A stretch of 64,000 nt of DNA. It comes from Dryas octopetala (Eukaryota > Streptophyta > Magnoliopsida > Rosales > Rosaceae). The translations under genes and the position numbers were made by a program. The DNA lies in assembly GCA_963921425.1 (NCBI GenBank), contig OY992835.1, positions 21,452,001 through 21,516,000 on the forward strand, written 5' to 3'. Shown piece after piece: positions 10,649-23,025 of this stretch; positions within the stretch are counted from its first letter, which is position 1, and each line of letters starts with the position of its first letter. The notes beneath the pieces were generated by a model, which saw only the letters and a list, made by a program, of their open reading frames with translations, made no database searches and was not told the origin of the DNA.

Positions 10649-13600
10649 ATGGCGGACACTCTAAGCCCTAACCCAACAACGGCCCAGAAGCAGAGGCTCC
10701 CAATGGCCGCTCCAACCAGCCCCTTCTTCCTCGGCTCCAACGACGACAACCTCGAGCGTGCTCAGGCACGCGCCGCACGCGCCGCTGCGATCCGCAGAAA
10801 GTCCATTGCAATCAACGCGCCGCCACCGCATGGCGACCCCGATCCTTGCCTCGGCAAGCAGCAGATCCTCGAGCTGTTCCACAATTGCATCAAACTCGCC
10901 AGCGAAAATGTCCATACTCGCCCACCCTCTCTTTTCTCTCTAAGACTTTATGGTTTAGCTTTAGTACTAGATTTTTGCTGGTGAATACTTAGTAACTCAG
11001 TCATCAGTCATTAGAATTCGGTTTTGATCTTTTGGCTGCAGAAAATCAATCAGAAGAATACATGGGAGCTGAATTTGATCGACCATTTGACAGAGGTCAT
11101 TAAGACTGAAGAGGAAAATGATGTGGAGACCAATTTTCAAAAGGTAAATTTCGTTTGCAGATATTCTGGAATAGTTTTAGAACTTGAAACTTATCGAGAC
11201 CAATATTTGGTAAAAACATTTTTGAAGTGAGTGGACAAAAGTTGCACAAATTTGATTGAATATGCTATGTTCTCATAGATATGTATCACTTTCTATCTGT
11301 GCAGGCAAGCTGCACTCTCGAAGCTGGAGTCAAGATTTACTCAATGAGAGTAGATTCAGTACACTCCGAGGCATATAAGGTCCTTGGTGGGATGAATAGA
11401 GTAGGCCAAGAAAATGAACAAGGTTAGGCTTGCTATCTGCTATAACTTTGCCCCCTTTTTGTTTCTTATTCAAATGTTTTCATTTGCAGGCCAAAAGAAA
11501 GTATTTTGATATTTAAAATAGTATTCTAGTTGATTCTGAACAATTTTTAACCCGAGGAGAAAGTAAATATTATGAAAGTTGTAGTTTCAAGAATTTGAGC
11601 GTCTTAGTCAATCTGCAGTTTCATGGTAGAGACAACGTATAGGGTAGCTGTACTTACCTTGAGTAGTACTTTCAATGGTTCGCATTGCATTTGTGTTTAA
11701 TTGAACTTGTTAGTCTCTTGATGCTGTGTTGTTATGTTAGATACTGTTATGGAGGATGCCAATATTGACAGTGGACAAGATGTGGCTCAATCCAAGAAAG
11801 AAATGATGAGAAAGGTTGATAGTTCTCTAACTCACTAGAGGGATTTATTAAACTTCATATACTAAGTTCTGACACAAATCCATAAATGCAGATGTCACCT
11901 GCATCAACCCTGGAATCATCTTTTGAGGCTCTAAATTTAAAAAAGTTTGATGGTAATCACACATCCTGTGCTATCCTTATTACTAGTTTAGTAGCGTAAG
12001 AGGCAAGGTCAAATTTATAATATGATTTTGTTTGTATTTTCAGTTGCATTTGCAGTTGATCCACTCTATCATCAGACATCTGCACAATTTGATGAAGGTG
12101 GGGCAAGGGGTCTTTTAATGAATAATCTTGGAGTATATGGTGGATGCAGAGTGCTCTTTGACTCATCAGAAGTACCAGGGAAGTGGATATCATGTGATAA
12201 TCAACGTGATAGATCAGATACAATTGATCTTTCTTTTGCCAGTGGTGAGTTGCATTTTTGGTAATATATTGTGTTCCAGTTTCATATCTTCTTCCTTTCA
12301 AATGTCAATGTTCATTTTTAATAACAGTCATTCTTTCCTGTTTTTTGTTTTTTGTTTTTTGTTTTTATATAGAATGTGTTGAACAGATGGTCTTGAACAT
12401 GCGAATGAAAGATGAAATTTCACCAACTCTCAGGCATATAATCGATCGATTTGATGAAAATAACAGAAGGCCGTCCGATATATATTCATCAACTCCGGAA
12501 TCAGCAGGGCAAGTCGATGATGCTTATAATAATGAAGTTGAATTTGATGGTGATGGTGATGCACCTGAAAACTGTGGGGCCTGGGATTATGATCACGATG
12601 ACCAAGCAAGCATGGTGGAGGAGGGCCTTAACTGTGCAAATTCAGCTTTCCCTAGTTATCACGAGGTTTTTGTAACATACTATCCATATCATTGGTTGTG
12701 GATTGTATATATTTAGTTCATTGGCCTCCTCTTATTTTATGAATAAGTGAAGAATGACTTTGTTCCCTGATAAGTTGTTAACTTTTGAAGGAAAATGAAC
12801 CGGCTTATTTCCATGACCCTGACAGTGAAGACAGACATGAGAAAGTTGATGGGTATTTGTTTTTAAGTCTTGGATTTACTTCAAAAGAAAATGCTTGGGC
12901 AGGTCCTGAACATTGGAAGTATCGAAAAACTAAAGGTCTGTTTCAGTAGATTATATCATCAACCAATATGTCATATGTGTGTGTATATTCTTGTGTTTAA
13001 ATAGTATGGTAACATATTGCACAACATGTATGTTTAGGTTCCGAGACGGATCCTCCCGCAGAACCACAATTAACTGTTAAGCGACAAAGGAAAAAAATAC
13101 AGCCTGATATTGATTTCACAAAAGCCTTGGAAGAAGGAATATCAGAAGATATCTTTGCTCCTCCCAAAAATCCCAAGTCATTACTGCTACCTGCCACTAG
13201 AGCACCCTGTAATACGAAACTTCCAGAGGATTGCCACTATCAACCAGAGAATCTTGTCAAGTTATTTCTTCTACCTAATGTAAAGGTAATGCTAGTCAAC
13301 AATCATAGTACATATGTTTTTGTATTAAAATGAAGTTCTTTCTTTTTCATGATATGGTTTTATGGGTTGCAGTGCCTTGGAAGAAGGAGAGGCAGGAAGT
13401 CCTCAGGTAAAAATTCTCTCATTGATAATAAATAGAGATGACCAATAAATTACTTTTTTGAATTCTCATTTTTCTTCGGATCCTTTGACTCTTTATGAAT
13501 GATGAAATGTGCAATTGATATGATAATTTATTATGATGCGCATTGTTAAGCCTTCCTTGTAATATCAGATGAATCAAGGCAACAATTTGATGATTATGCA

Positions 13601-14468
13601 CAATTTGAATTCGGGGATGATGATAATGACTTTGGTGGCCAATATGATGATGGAAATGTTCATAGTGATGTGGAGGACTTCAGTAGCACACTTGTTTCTC
13701 AGCCCCGCCAGGTTGGTTCCTAATCTTTCAGCTTCATGTAATTTGGGTCAGCCCTTGCATTTGTGCATGAGTCTGAATCCTTGTGTCAGGTAGCCTATGG
13801 CTTGGATTTATTGTGGTTTTACAAACTTTATTTCAACTCATGTACCTTTCGGGTTTATGCTTGGATTTTGTCTGGTTTTATAGATATTCCCGATGGAGAT
13901 GGCAAGGGCTGCAATCTTAGGAATAGTTTCAGTAAATAATTTGAATCCCTTTTAAACAAATATTTGCAGTTTTAGCTTATGCTTTACTTCCTACATCCAA
14001 ACATTACAGGTAAACAAAATTGAAGTCCAGTATGACAAGACTTCCAAACAAGTTGATGTCCAGGCTCTGAAAGAAACCCTTTGGAACCATGTACAAGAAT
14101 CTGTTCAATCGTCTATCCAGGTGTGCTAAAAAGCTTCATACTTGGCATCACTATGTTCTGTCTATGGCATTTATCTTAACATATTTATTTTGAGATGGTA
14201 AATGCTGATTATTGGTATTTCTGTTTTTGAAAAGGGTCAAGAAGAACAATTGGTATCCTTCAAGCAAATCTTGGCCAACTTTCCTAGTGACTGCATTGCT
14301 GCTGCAACTATCAATGACATCTCCCCTCATCTGTGTTTCATATGCCTTTTACATTTAGCCAATGAGCATGGGTTGAGCATCCTTGGCTCTACCAATTTGG
14401 ATGATCTCAGCATACACCTTTCTTGTAATGAGGCACAGGGGCAGGCACGTGCTAGTGAAACATTTTAG
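10649..14468 (+). CDS. CAPH: Condensin complex subunit 2 (kleisin CAP-H/Barren)
   Basis: Thirteen exons (10649-10909, 11042-11143, 11305-11422, 11741-11814, 11892-11952, 12044-12244, 12373-12665, 12791-12935, 13038-13285, 13373-13406, 13569-13711, 14010-14120, 14235-14468) join in frame to 674 residues, close to the usual plant CAP-H length. CAP-H is the kleisin that bridges SMC2 and SMC4 and recruits CAP-D2 and CAP-G in condensin I, compacting mitotic chromosomes. The N-terminal helix region (SPFFLGSNDDNLERAQARAA, then LGKQQILELFHNCIKLASEN) is the SMC2-binding part. The middle is acidic and linker-like. The C-terminal VNKIEVQYDKTSKQVDVQAL and ISPHLCFICLLHLANEHGLS form the winged-helix domain that binds SMC4. 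The first ATG of the frame is used. A possible extra in-frame 48-nt exon at 13884-13931 is noted separately. Confidence 0.95.
13884..13931 (+). other. Possible 48-nt cassette exon in CAP-H
   Basis: Inside the intron 13712-14009, a block bounded by AG and GTAAAT encodes 16 open codons (IFPMEMARAAILGIVS) and keeps the reading frame if included. My memory of CAP-H alignments joins QPRQ directly to VNKIEVQYDK, so the main model leaves it out. Confidence 0.2.
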
Positions 14469-14893
14469 ACCATCTTGTCTGTACTTTTCTGTACTGTCCT
14501 ATGGAGCTTAACTCATCTTGTTTTTTACTAACAAGTAAAAGAAAAATGTGTCCAAAGTGTACCTTACAAATCTTGTTGTATCAATTTCGTGGTGCTCTGC
14601 TCGTTCTGATATTTAGATCAAGTATGAGAAGACTATACATGTGACAAATCAAGAGCCAAAATTTACCACATTTTTTCCCCAAATTTTGTGAAATACATTG
14701 TTTTTTTTAGCATAGGTCATTATGTTGACATATCAATAATACAATGATATGTATAGTCACTGTTTGTGGAATTCATAACATGTACAATTTAGATTATGTA
14801 ATATCCATGTGACATAATTATGATTTCACTAGCAATGACATGTTATTGTATTATTGGTTTCTCATTTTGAAGTTTTTGTGGATCAAATATGTA

Positions 14894-14899
14894 CACGTG
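14894..14899. promoter_or_regulatory. G-box CACGTG, distal HPL upstream region
   Basis: Perfect palindromic CACGTG followed by G (CACGTGG), about 810 bp before the HPL start codon. This is the core recognised by bHLH (MYC-type) and bZIP factors. Function here is inferred from position only. Confidence 0.45.
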
Positions 14900-15312
14900 G
14901 CCCCCCTACAGACTACAGTGATTGAAAGTTCCACCAAATTAACATCGTTTAAAGCGCTCGTCAGAATTAAGAAAGCAGGACATGTGGAGTCTGGAGACAA
15001 CCCAATCCGATGACAATGTTGCAATGAATTCGATGATAAGATTATAAGCAATGAATTCGATGAGCTGCCCCCACCCCTCCTCCATCAGCCACGCTTCTCA
15101 AAACGTGTCGCTTGTGCTCCATCTTTACTGCTTTAAACACACATCATCTGCTCATTTCACAGTCCGGGTAAGAACAGTAACTTATTATCATACCTCTCCT
15201 CATCAGTTGAATTATATTTTACTGAAACAATCATATATACTTACCATCTCATTAATTATATACTTACACAGTTGTATTGTAATTAACATATCTGTTAAAT
15301 TATAATATGTAA

Positions 15313-15318
15313 CACGTG
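15313..15318. promoter_or_regulatory. G-box CACGTG, proximal HPL upstream region
   Basis: Second perfect CACGTG, about 390 bp before the HPL start codon. In wound and jasmonate responsive promoters such sites bind MYC2-class bHLH factors; here only the sequence is seen. Confidence 0.5.
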
Positions 15319-15590
15319 ACATTGATCCAAACCAATTGAAAAAACTCTTCACCCTGATCCAAACCAATTAAAAAAACCTTTTTTCCTTTTTGTCTGTACT
15401 CGGAAATGAACATCATTGGTCCCTCAATTCATGAACTTAACAAAAATCCACTTCCGATTGGCTTAGTCACAAAAAGCCAAAATGAAAGAAAAGAAAAATA
15501 CTTGAAATTCACACATGATCAGTGATAAATAAAAATAAGCTCTCTGTTTTTCTTGTCCACCCAACATCACTCTCAAAACTCTCAAAAACA

Positions 15591-15597
15591 TTTATAA
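15591..15597 (+). promoter_or_regulatory. TATA-like box of HPL
   Basis: TTTATAA about 110 bp before the start codon, with a C/A-rich leader after it. The spacing would leave a leader of about 80 nt. Confidence 0.5.
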
Positions 15598-15707
15598 CCA
15601 AAATCTCACAAACCTCACAACTGAACTAAGAAACTAGAAACCAGAAGCAACTCTCTCACTCTCTCAAACACACACACAAAATCTCATTCATAATCCAAAA
15701 AGAAAAC

Positions 15708-18683
15708 ATGTCTTTCATGATGAGCATAACCCCTGGCGTCCCATCATCATCACCATCACCATCACCATCATCAACCTTACCGTCACCACCATCATCACTG
15801 CCGGTCCGTACAATCCCGGGAACCTACGGCTGGCCTTTGTTGGGCCCAATCTCGGACCGGCTGGACTACTTCTGGTTCCAAGGCCCAGAAACGTTCTTCA
15901 GAAAACGCACCGAGAAGTACAAGAGCACGGTGTTCCGTACGAACGTCCCTCCCAGCTTCCCTTTATTCTTAAACGTGAACCCCAACGTTGTGGCCGTTTT
16001 GGACTGCAAGTCCTTCTCTCACCTCTTCGACATGGACTTGGTCGAGAAGAAGAATGTTCTGGTCGGCGATTTCATGCCCAGTGTCAAGTTCACTGGGGAC
16101 TTGAGGACCTGTGCTTACCTTGACACTTCTGAACCCAAACACTCTCAGGTACACATACATAGTACCATATGGGTATCAATTACTAGCTGATTCACAGTAT
16201 TGGGTACCTGTAGATTCACTTCAACTTGTTTTTGGTTGACATGAATTTTTGATTGGGGTTTTTGCATTGTGGTTAAGGAATCAAATAACATGCCCCAGTG
16301 GTTTATTAATTGTCATTTTATAAGAAAAAAAAAAAAATACTTGGATAATTTGGCTGGAAAGAATGGTTTTCTTGAAACTTGAAAGGTCCCACATGGTCCA
16401 AAATGTGTAACATGCCAATGGCATACTCAGCTGCAATGTCCTTTCCTAGATCTAGTGTTGTGTCTTTGTCATGCTTAGAACTTTAGCTATGTACAATTCT
16501 TTGTGGTCCAAAAAGTTATACCTCCAGCTCAAAAATCTGCAATGTGAATGTGAGATATATGGTCTTGAATTTTCATGGGTTAAGGAGAGATAGATTACTC
16601 AGTAAATGGCGATTGATTTACCACAGGTTTGGCCTTTCTTTGTTTCTCTGTTTTTTTTTTTTTTTGGTTTTTTGCCATTACCCGGATTTCTTTTTTCATT
16701 TCATTTTCCATGCAGGCCAAATAAAGACTTGTTTTTTCTCTCTTTTTTTTTTTTTTTTTGTATGAATTCATATCATTGATTAAAAGCTCGACAATAATAA
16801 CCCACAAAAAAATGCTCAACCATATTCTGTCCATGAAGATTTCAGCTAAAGATATAGTTGTTGATGAGATCTCGCTATAATTTTCAGACCAAAAAAGTCT
16901 CATAATTTGATTATGTCTGCTTGTTAACAATTATTAAATGGCCTTTGGGCTTGTTGAATGAATTGCACAGTCAGACCCAAAAAATGGTTAATTATCTACT
17001 GTCCCTTCAGATTTGTGAAGTGCCAATGCACTCTGATATGTCCTTGACCAAAAAACCAAACTTAATTATGACGGTGGTTGAAAAATCTTATTTAGTCATG
17101 GGTAGGAAGATTGTAGAATGGTTTTTTATATTTTTGTTGATGCAATTGCATGGTAGTACAGTTCGAAAGTTAGCTTTTTGGAAACTAATTATTTTAAGCT
17201 GTCTTGGCATGACATAGCTTAAATAATTAAGATATGAAAAGACAATTAATGTATAGAAGACTTGGTATTAATTGGTACATATATTAACAAAAGTTTTCAC
17301 AAGGGATGAAATCTACAGTGGGTTTGACTCAACTCGAACCATGCAAAAATGAAGTAAATAACAATATCTTCTTCTTAATTGACAGATCAAGAACTTTGCC
17401 TTTGACATATTGAAACGAAGCTCCAAGGTATGGGTGCCTGAGCTGATTGGCAACCTCTCCACCATGTGGGACACAGTAGAAGCAGATGTCTCTAAGAATG
17501 GTAGCTCCAGCTATTTGGTGCCACTCCAGCAGTTCATCTTCAAGTTCCTCACCAAATGCTTGGTTGGTGCTGACCCTTCAATCTCACCCAAGATTGCAGA
17601 CTCTGGCTACGCCATGCTTGACCGTTGGCTTGCCCTCCAGCTCCTCCCCACCGTCAAGATCGGCGTGCTTCAGCCTCTGGAGGAGATTCTCCTTCATTCT
17701 TTTGCATACCCTTCTTTTCTCGTCAGTGGAGACTACAACAAGCTTTACGAATTCATACAAGAACATGGTAACTTGAAATTCTTCTCTCTTTTTCTTGTTG
17801 ATATCGCGTTTATGTTCAAAACGACATTGTCTTAAAATTTAAAAATGAACCTTTTTGAGTCTAAAATTAAAATATTATTGGGTTTTTCAACATTTATTAT
17901 CATATTGCATTACCATGTCTTTATGGGACTCAATTAATACAATTTGGCTCTGTTTTACTTAAGAGATATGATTTACAATGTAGTCATTAATTTTGTATGT
18001 TTATAGTATAATTTGCATTGAATACAATGGCAATCTTTACAGGCAAAGAAGTAGTAAAGAGAGGTGAAACCGAGTTCGGACTGAGTCGAGAAGAAACAAT
18101 TCACAACCTTCTGTTTGTACTTGGCTTCAACGCGTTTGGTGGGTTCTCAGTGTTTTTTCCAAGTTTAATAAGCACAATAGCAAGTGACAAGACTGGTTTA
18201 CAACAAAAAATAATCCAAGAAGTGAGACAAAAGGCCGGGTCAACTCTCACCTTCGACTCAGTAAAAGATTTGCAACTCGTTCAGTCCGTAGTGTACGAAA
18301 CCCTCCGGCTCAACCCGCCGGTTCCCCTCCAATTCGCCCGGGCCAGAAAGGACTTCCAACTCAGCTCCCATGACTCGGTGTTTGAAATCAAGAAGGGTGA
18401 GTTGCTTTGTGGGTATCAACCACAGGTGATGAAGGATGAGAAAGTCTTTGATGAACCGGAGACTTTTAAACCGGACCGGTTCATGAAAACCAAAGAGCTA
18501 CTGAGCTACTTGTACTGGTCCAATGGGCCGCAGACCGGTTCACCAAGCGAGTCCAACAAACAGTGTGCGGCTAAGGACTATGTGACCCTCACTGCGTGTT
18601 TGTTTGTTGCTTATATATTTCAAAGATATGATTCAATCACTGGGACTGCTACCTCAATCACAGCCGTTGAAAAGGCCAAGTGA
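15708..18683 (+). CDS. HPL: 13-hydroperoxide lyase, CYP74B cytochrome P450
   Basis: Three exons (15708-16148, 17386-17767, 18043-18683) join in frame to 487 residues, the normal CYP74 length. The enzyme rearranges 13-hydroperoxides of linolenic and linoleic acid, leading to C6 aldehydes (green-leaf volatiles) and C12 oxo acids, without O2 or a reductase. A Ser/Pro-rich N-terminus of about 32 residues precedes PVRTIPGTYGWPLLGPISDR. The I-helix region reads NLLFVLGFNAFGGF, which favours HPL over allene oxide synthase. ETLRLNPPVP is the ExxR helix with the CYP74 proline-rich follow-on. The heme loop NGPQTGSPSESNKQCAAKDY carries the CYP74 insertion and the ligand Cys449. The N-terminus may target the plastid envelope. 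A long first intron (about 1.2 kb) holds only poly-T and AT-rich sequence. CYP74C (9/13-HPL) is the alternative, less likely from the motifs. Confidence 0.95.
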
Positions 18684-18900
18684 GAGAGTAATGCGATCAC
18701 AGTCGTTGAAATGTAGGAAGTAAAAGGTGATGGGATGTGATATTGCTGATATATGGTTTTTGTTTTTGTAAATTTGGGTGTCTTGTAGTTAATTAAAAGA
18801 GGACAGATATTTGAGGGAAAAGGGCAAGTTGGGGTCCCCAGATTTCTTAAATAAAGTGAGTTAGAATTGATGAATGAATTTATAGGTGAGGTTGAAATTA
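18684..18900. other. 3' flank of HPL
   Basis: Probable 3' UTR of the lyase gene, running up to the TSD (18892-18900) of a foldback transposon. Confidence 0.5.
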
Positions 18901-19335
18901 GGGTTTTTTTTCATATTTAATACTTGAATTTTGACTATTGTCTTAATGTGGTACTTAAATTTTTATTTGTCCCAATTGAGTACCTAAATTTTTATTTTAT
19001 GTCTAATAAGTACCAAAATGAATTTCTGTTAAAATTATCAACAAAAGTTAGGGGCAATATAGTTATTTCAAAAAATTTATATTTTATTTTTAATTTTTAA
19101 TTTTTTTTTGTTTGTTGTGTGTTTTTTTTTAATAATTTTAAACATATAAAGAAAATAATTAAAATATACTTTGACTATATTGCCCTTAATTTTTATTGAC
19201 AATTTTAACAAAAATTCATTCTGGTACCTATTAGACATAAAATAAAAGTTTAGGTACTCAATTGTGACAAATAAAAGTTTAGGTACCACATTAAGACAAT
19301 GGTCAAAATTTAGGTACTAAATATGAAATAAACCC
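18901..19335. mobile_element. MULE-type foldback MITE with 9-bp TSD
   Basis: A 435-bp element made mostly of two inverted arms of about 190 bp. The left arm (GGGTTTTTTTTCATATTTAA) matches the complement of the right end (GGGTTTATTTCATATTTAGT), and the arms share the repeated phrase GTACCTAAATTTTTATTTTA. It is flanked by a perfect direct repeat TTGAAATTA (18892-18900 and 19336-19344). Long inverted repeats with a 9-bp TSD are the mark of the Mutator-like superfamily. There is no transposase. It lies just downstream of HPL. Confidence 0.93.
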
Positions 19336-19344
19336 TTGAAATTA

Positions 19345-20450
19345 TGGAGTGGGTCATGGGCGGTCCACTCTACTTCTTTGCCTTTCTCTATGATATGATT
19401 TGACATTTTGACACAAATGAGTCCACATGCCATTCACATTCATGCATGGCTTCTTGAATCTTCAACCTCTTTCCTGTATTATATTTTGTGTACAGATCGT
19501 GTGTCTCTTTGACAATCTCTGTGTGTGCACACCATTTCAATAAGTTTGATGATCTTCCCACATCTCTAATTTAATTTCTTCCCAAATTTTATGGCAAGGA
19601 GTATTGAGAAAGATGTGTAGCTAGTTCTCTAGTAGAAAGGCAAGACCCACACAATGGGAGAGCCTGGTGACTGTCTTTACCAAAGAGCTGGTAGCAGAGG
19701 GTTGCCTTGGATGAAGGGCCCGTTGAGTCCAGTTTTCCCTATGTCAGAACCAAATGTAACTAAAGAACTGAGCTTTGGATAGGGGTAATTGGACCTGTAT
19801 TACACAGAATGAAGTATATTGGGTAACCTACCTTGTTAATTTTTTTCCCCAATAGTTTCCAGCCTAATGGGTTCTACACCCTACACAAACTCGGTTCAGG
19901 AAGTGAACTTTCCTAGGTGTAACACACCATTCATACCCACTATTGCTAGCTTGGATAGCAGCCTTCCACACCACTCACCAGAGCTGTTATTTAAGTGGAT
20001 CTTTAAACCAAATACAGAAAAATTCAAATTACACCGTGTCATCAGCTGCTATTTTGATCTAAAGATTACATCAATATCTATCAATCAATCAAGCCAGGAC
20101 TTAGGCAACCATGCACACTGACATTTAATGAAGAATTGCTGCTTACAGTCTTACAAGTGGAACATTCAACTACAATTTGAGTTGAGAAATGAGATGATCG
20201 GGGGTTCTTGCCAACACTGATTGCTTTTGGAAGTCTAAATAACAACTAAGTTTTCTGTACTTTTAAGTTTTAACTTGTAAATGGTAACAAATAATTCAGT
20301 TTGGTAAATATAATTTATCAGATTCTTGCATATCTTGCCATTTAAGGGGAAGAAGAATAGCCTAGTAAAAGTTTATCACTAACCAAAAGAGTGAATACCA
20401 TGTTGAAGAAGATTAGCCTTTGGCTGTTCCATAAACGCCATGGAGAGTTT
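19345..20450. other. Intergenic region between HPL and DUF1068
   Basis: About 1.1 kb between convergent gene ends. No gene or repeat is recognised. The last 150-200 bp should be the DUF1068 3' UTR. Confidence 0.5.
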
Positions 20451-22186
20451 CTACACAGTCTGGACGTTTCCTTGCATCTGAGCTTGAGACTTGGCGAGCC
20501 CTTCTTTCCATCCTTTCTGACGAGCCCTAAGCTCCCATATTGCTGTCAATTTCCTCTGTGCCTCTAATGTTGCTTCAGCTTTCTCCCTTGCTTCTTCACA
20601 TGTTTCCATCCCCGAATTGCACTTGTCTGCTTCTTTTTGATACTGGGATGCAATCTTCTTAGCCTCCAGCAGAGCCATATCAGCTTTTTGTTGATTTTCC
20701 AAAGCTTCAGCTTCCCGAAGCTTTAACTCCTCAGTCAAAAGATCCACAAAATTCTTTTCGGTGTCCTCATTCACCTGTGGATCATGCTTTGCACAGTCTG
20801 CATAATATATGCCATAGAAATTAATATGCAGTGGGATGCATGTAAGGATTGAATGAAATCTGAAACTTGCATGTCTCCCTAAATGCTACTTAAATTCCCA
20901 AAATCAAACTTAGGAGAACCACATTTTGTAATTTGAGGTATAAGAAAGAAACAAATAAGCATCAAAGACAGAAATCCATCCTCCAAAGTGAAATCAACAA
21001 CTTTAAAAAGAACAAAGGGAGTTAATTAAAAAAAATGAAAGCCCCCATGGGGGGTCATTCCCAAATGATAATTGCACAGGAAAAATAAAAGGCCAGAATC
21101 CGGTGCCGGTCCCATGAAAGGAGACTACCAGGCAGGGGAGCTCTTGATGCAGTCTTTACTTCAAAGATTGGAGTGTGGAGAAACCACACACAATCTACAC
21201 AATCATTTCACATGATGTTGGGAGACAGAATGCATGTATAGAAGGATTTGAAAAAAATAAAAGTAAACATGAAAGTTTTCAATAGAAAGCCTTGACATTT
21301 CTTCCCCAAAAATTTGTCTATTGAAGGGATCTGAAAGTGAAAACTTTTGAGAAGTCATCATTGGGCTTGAATGATATTTTCCAGTAGCCATTCAAACTGA
21401 TGTAAATTGTAAAATGCCAAAATTATTACAGTCCACAGAAAGTAGCACTTCAGGGAAATTAATGATCTAACATAAACATGAAACAATATGTTGCTTTATG
21501 CCAAGGAGGAGATATAAAGTAGTCAGTTATCCCAAACCAATCAATCTAGAACATCAGACACACATATGAACACATATACATGCATACATACAAATATAGC
21601 TAATAAGTGATGAAGTAACTAACCTTCAAATGAAATGTTGCTGAGTCCTGCAGAAGAAGAAGAACAAGCCAAGATGAGTATACATCTGACAGTAATGCCA
21701 ATGAACTAAGAACACAGTTAATTAGCTCACTAAGTAACAAAGTAATTGAACACAAAGAGAGTCCAAAAATAACGTCAGCCCAGAAAAGCTATCTACGTTT
21801 TGAGATGAAACACAATAAAGAAATGGAAACTAATGGATCGAAATCAATGAACTTGGGAAAATGGGCACTAAATCAATACGAAATGTGTGAACCCCAACAA
21901 ATTAAAAAGGAAAAAAGATAAGAGATCTTATCAGATCTGCTAAGAATGGATGATGGGCAAGGGTGAAAGAGGATGAAGACGAGTAATTACCAATGGGGAT
22001 GGAGAGGAGAGGCTGAGAAGAGCAATCACAGGTGCAAGGAGGACAAGACGAAGAAGAAGAGTGGGAGGAGACGGCGGCTAAGCCCTCCATGAAATGCCAG
22101 TAGAGAGGTGGCCCCACTATGTACCCGGCTATGCACACCCCCACTATTACCAGAACCACCTTCAGCACTGTCGGACTCATCGCCAT
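20451..22186 (-). CDS. DUF1068 single-pass membrane protein
   Basis: Three exons on the minus strand (22186-21991, 21647-21624, 20797-20451) join in frame to 188 residues, the usual size of this plant family of unknown function. The start MAMSPTVLK is chosen because one hydrophobic helix follows at once (VLKVVLVIVGVCIAGYIVG, about 7-25), as in the family; an open frame extends 37 codons further up but is Arg/Glu-rich and unlike a signal anchor. After the helix come PPLYWHFMEG, a Ser-rich stretch, the Cys cluster SCPPCTCDCSSQPLLSIP and NISFEDCAKHDPQVNEDTEK. The remainder is a charged coiled coil (about 95-175) with LLTEELKLREAEALENQQ and the C-terminal AIWELRARQKGWKEG. The middle exon is only 24 nt. 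It is divergently placed to the DUF7815-like gene, with a 4-kb transposon nest between. Confidence 0.93.
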
Positions 22187-23025
22187 CTCACTCTCGTCTC
22201 TTCTTTCTTCCTCAGCTAATGAGATCGAATCAGAAGACTCAGGAATTTGGTGTCGGCAACGTCGTCGTTTTAAACGGTTTTCACAGCCCGACAGCACTAG
22301 TTTAGTTGGGGAAGTAGATCAGAGATGGGTTCGCATCTGCTACGGTGTGCGAGTCTCTCTGTCTGTCTGTGGGGCTGTGACCGCGTTTTTATTATTTTAT
22401 TTAAAAATCACTATTTCAGAGTTCACACTGCCAGTTGGTTCGAACACGCTAGGTCGCGCAGTGGTTTCATTTGCCAATTTGGTGTGTCTTGAATGTAAAA
22501 ATGAAATTAGATTTTTCCAACAAACAAAAGAAAATCAAATTAGATTAAAGGACTGTTAATTGATAAAAACAATAGGAACAACAAATAAATATGCTAAAAA
22601 ACTATCGAAATGGATCTATTTTTAGGTGTTTGTGTTGAGCTTTCGAATGAAAAAACCCAAATTTCTAGCATTCAGATAGTTGACATTCTAAAATTTAAAT
22701 ATTTGTTAGTCAAAATGCACCAATTCTATAGAGAGAATGTTAATTACATGTTTTTTCTTATGTTATTTGTGGAAATAGTAATACACAACTCAACAAATTA
22801 ACATAAATAAATTAAAGGAAAAAGTTTGTTAAAATATAAAAAGTACAGTTTTTATTAATGAGAAAAATACTATTGTTATTGTCATGTTAGTCAGCAGTAC
22901 CAACAATAGTAACAATTACAGACCGAATTGATTTCATTTCAATGTAAAAAATAAATTTATTCATCAAAATATGCAATAAATTTATAAATGTTGGATAATT
23001 AACTATAAATTAAATTTATTTATTT
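22187..23025. other. Upstream region of DUF1068
   Basis: About 840 bp. The first 150-200 bp are likely DUF1068 5' UTR and promoter (on the minus strand); the rest is AT-rich with no recognised feature. Confidence 0.45.

Larger units (their letters stand above)
14469..15590. other. Intergenic region between CAP-H and HPL
   Basis: No gene is recognised. The stretch holds the CAP-H 3' UTR and the distal promoter of the hydroperoxide lyase gene, with two G-box cores (listed separately). A 15330-15375 segment contains a near-duplicate of CCAAACCAATT at short distance. Confidence 0.5.

Noticed and set aside
22187-22297. 37-codon upstream extension of the DUF1068 frame
   Set aside because: It would place an Arg/Glu-rich stretch before the signal anchor, unlike the family, and lies in what should be the 5' UTR.
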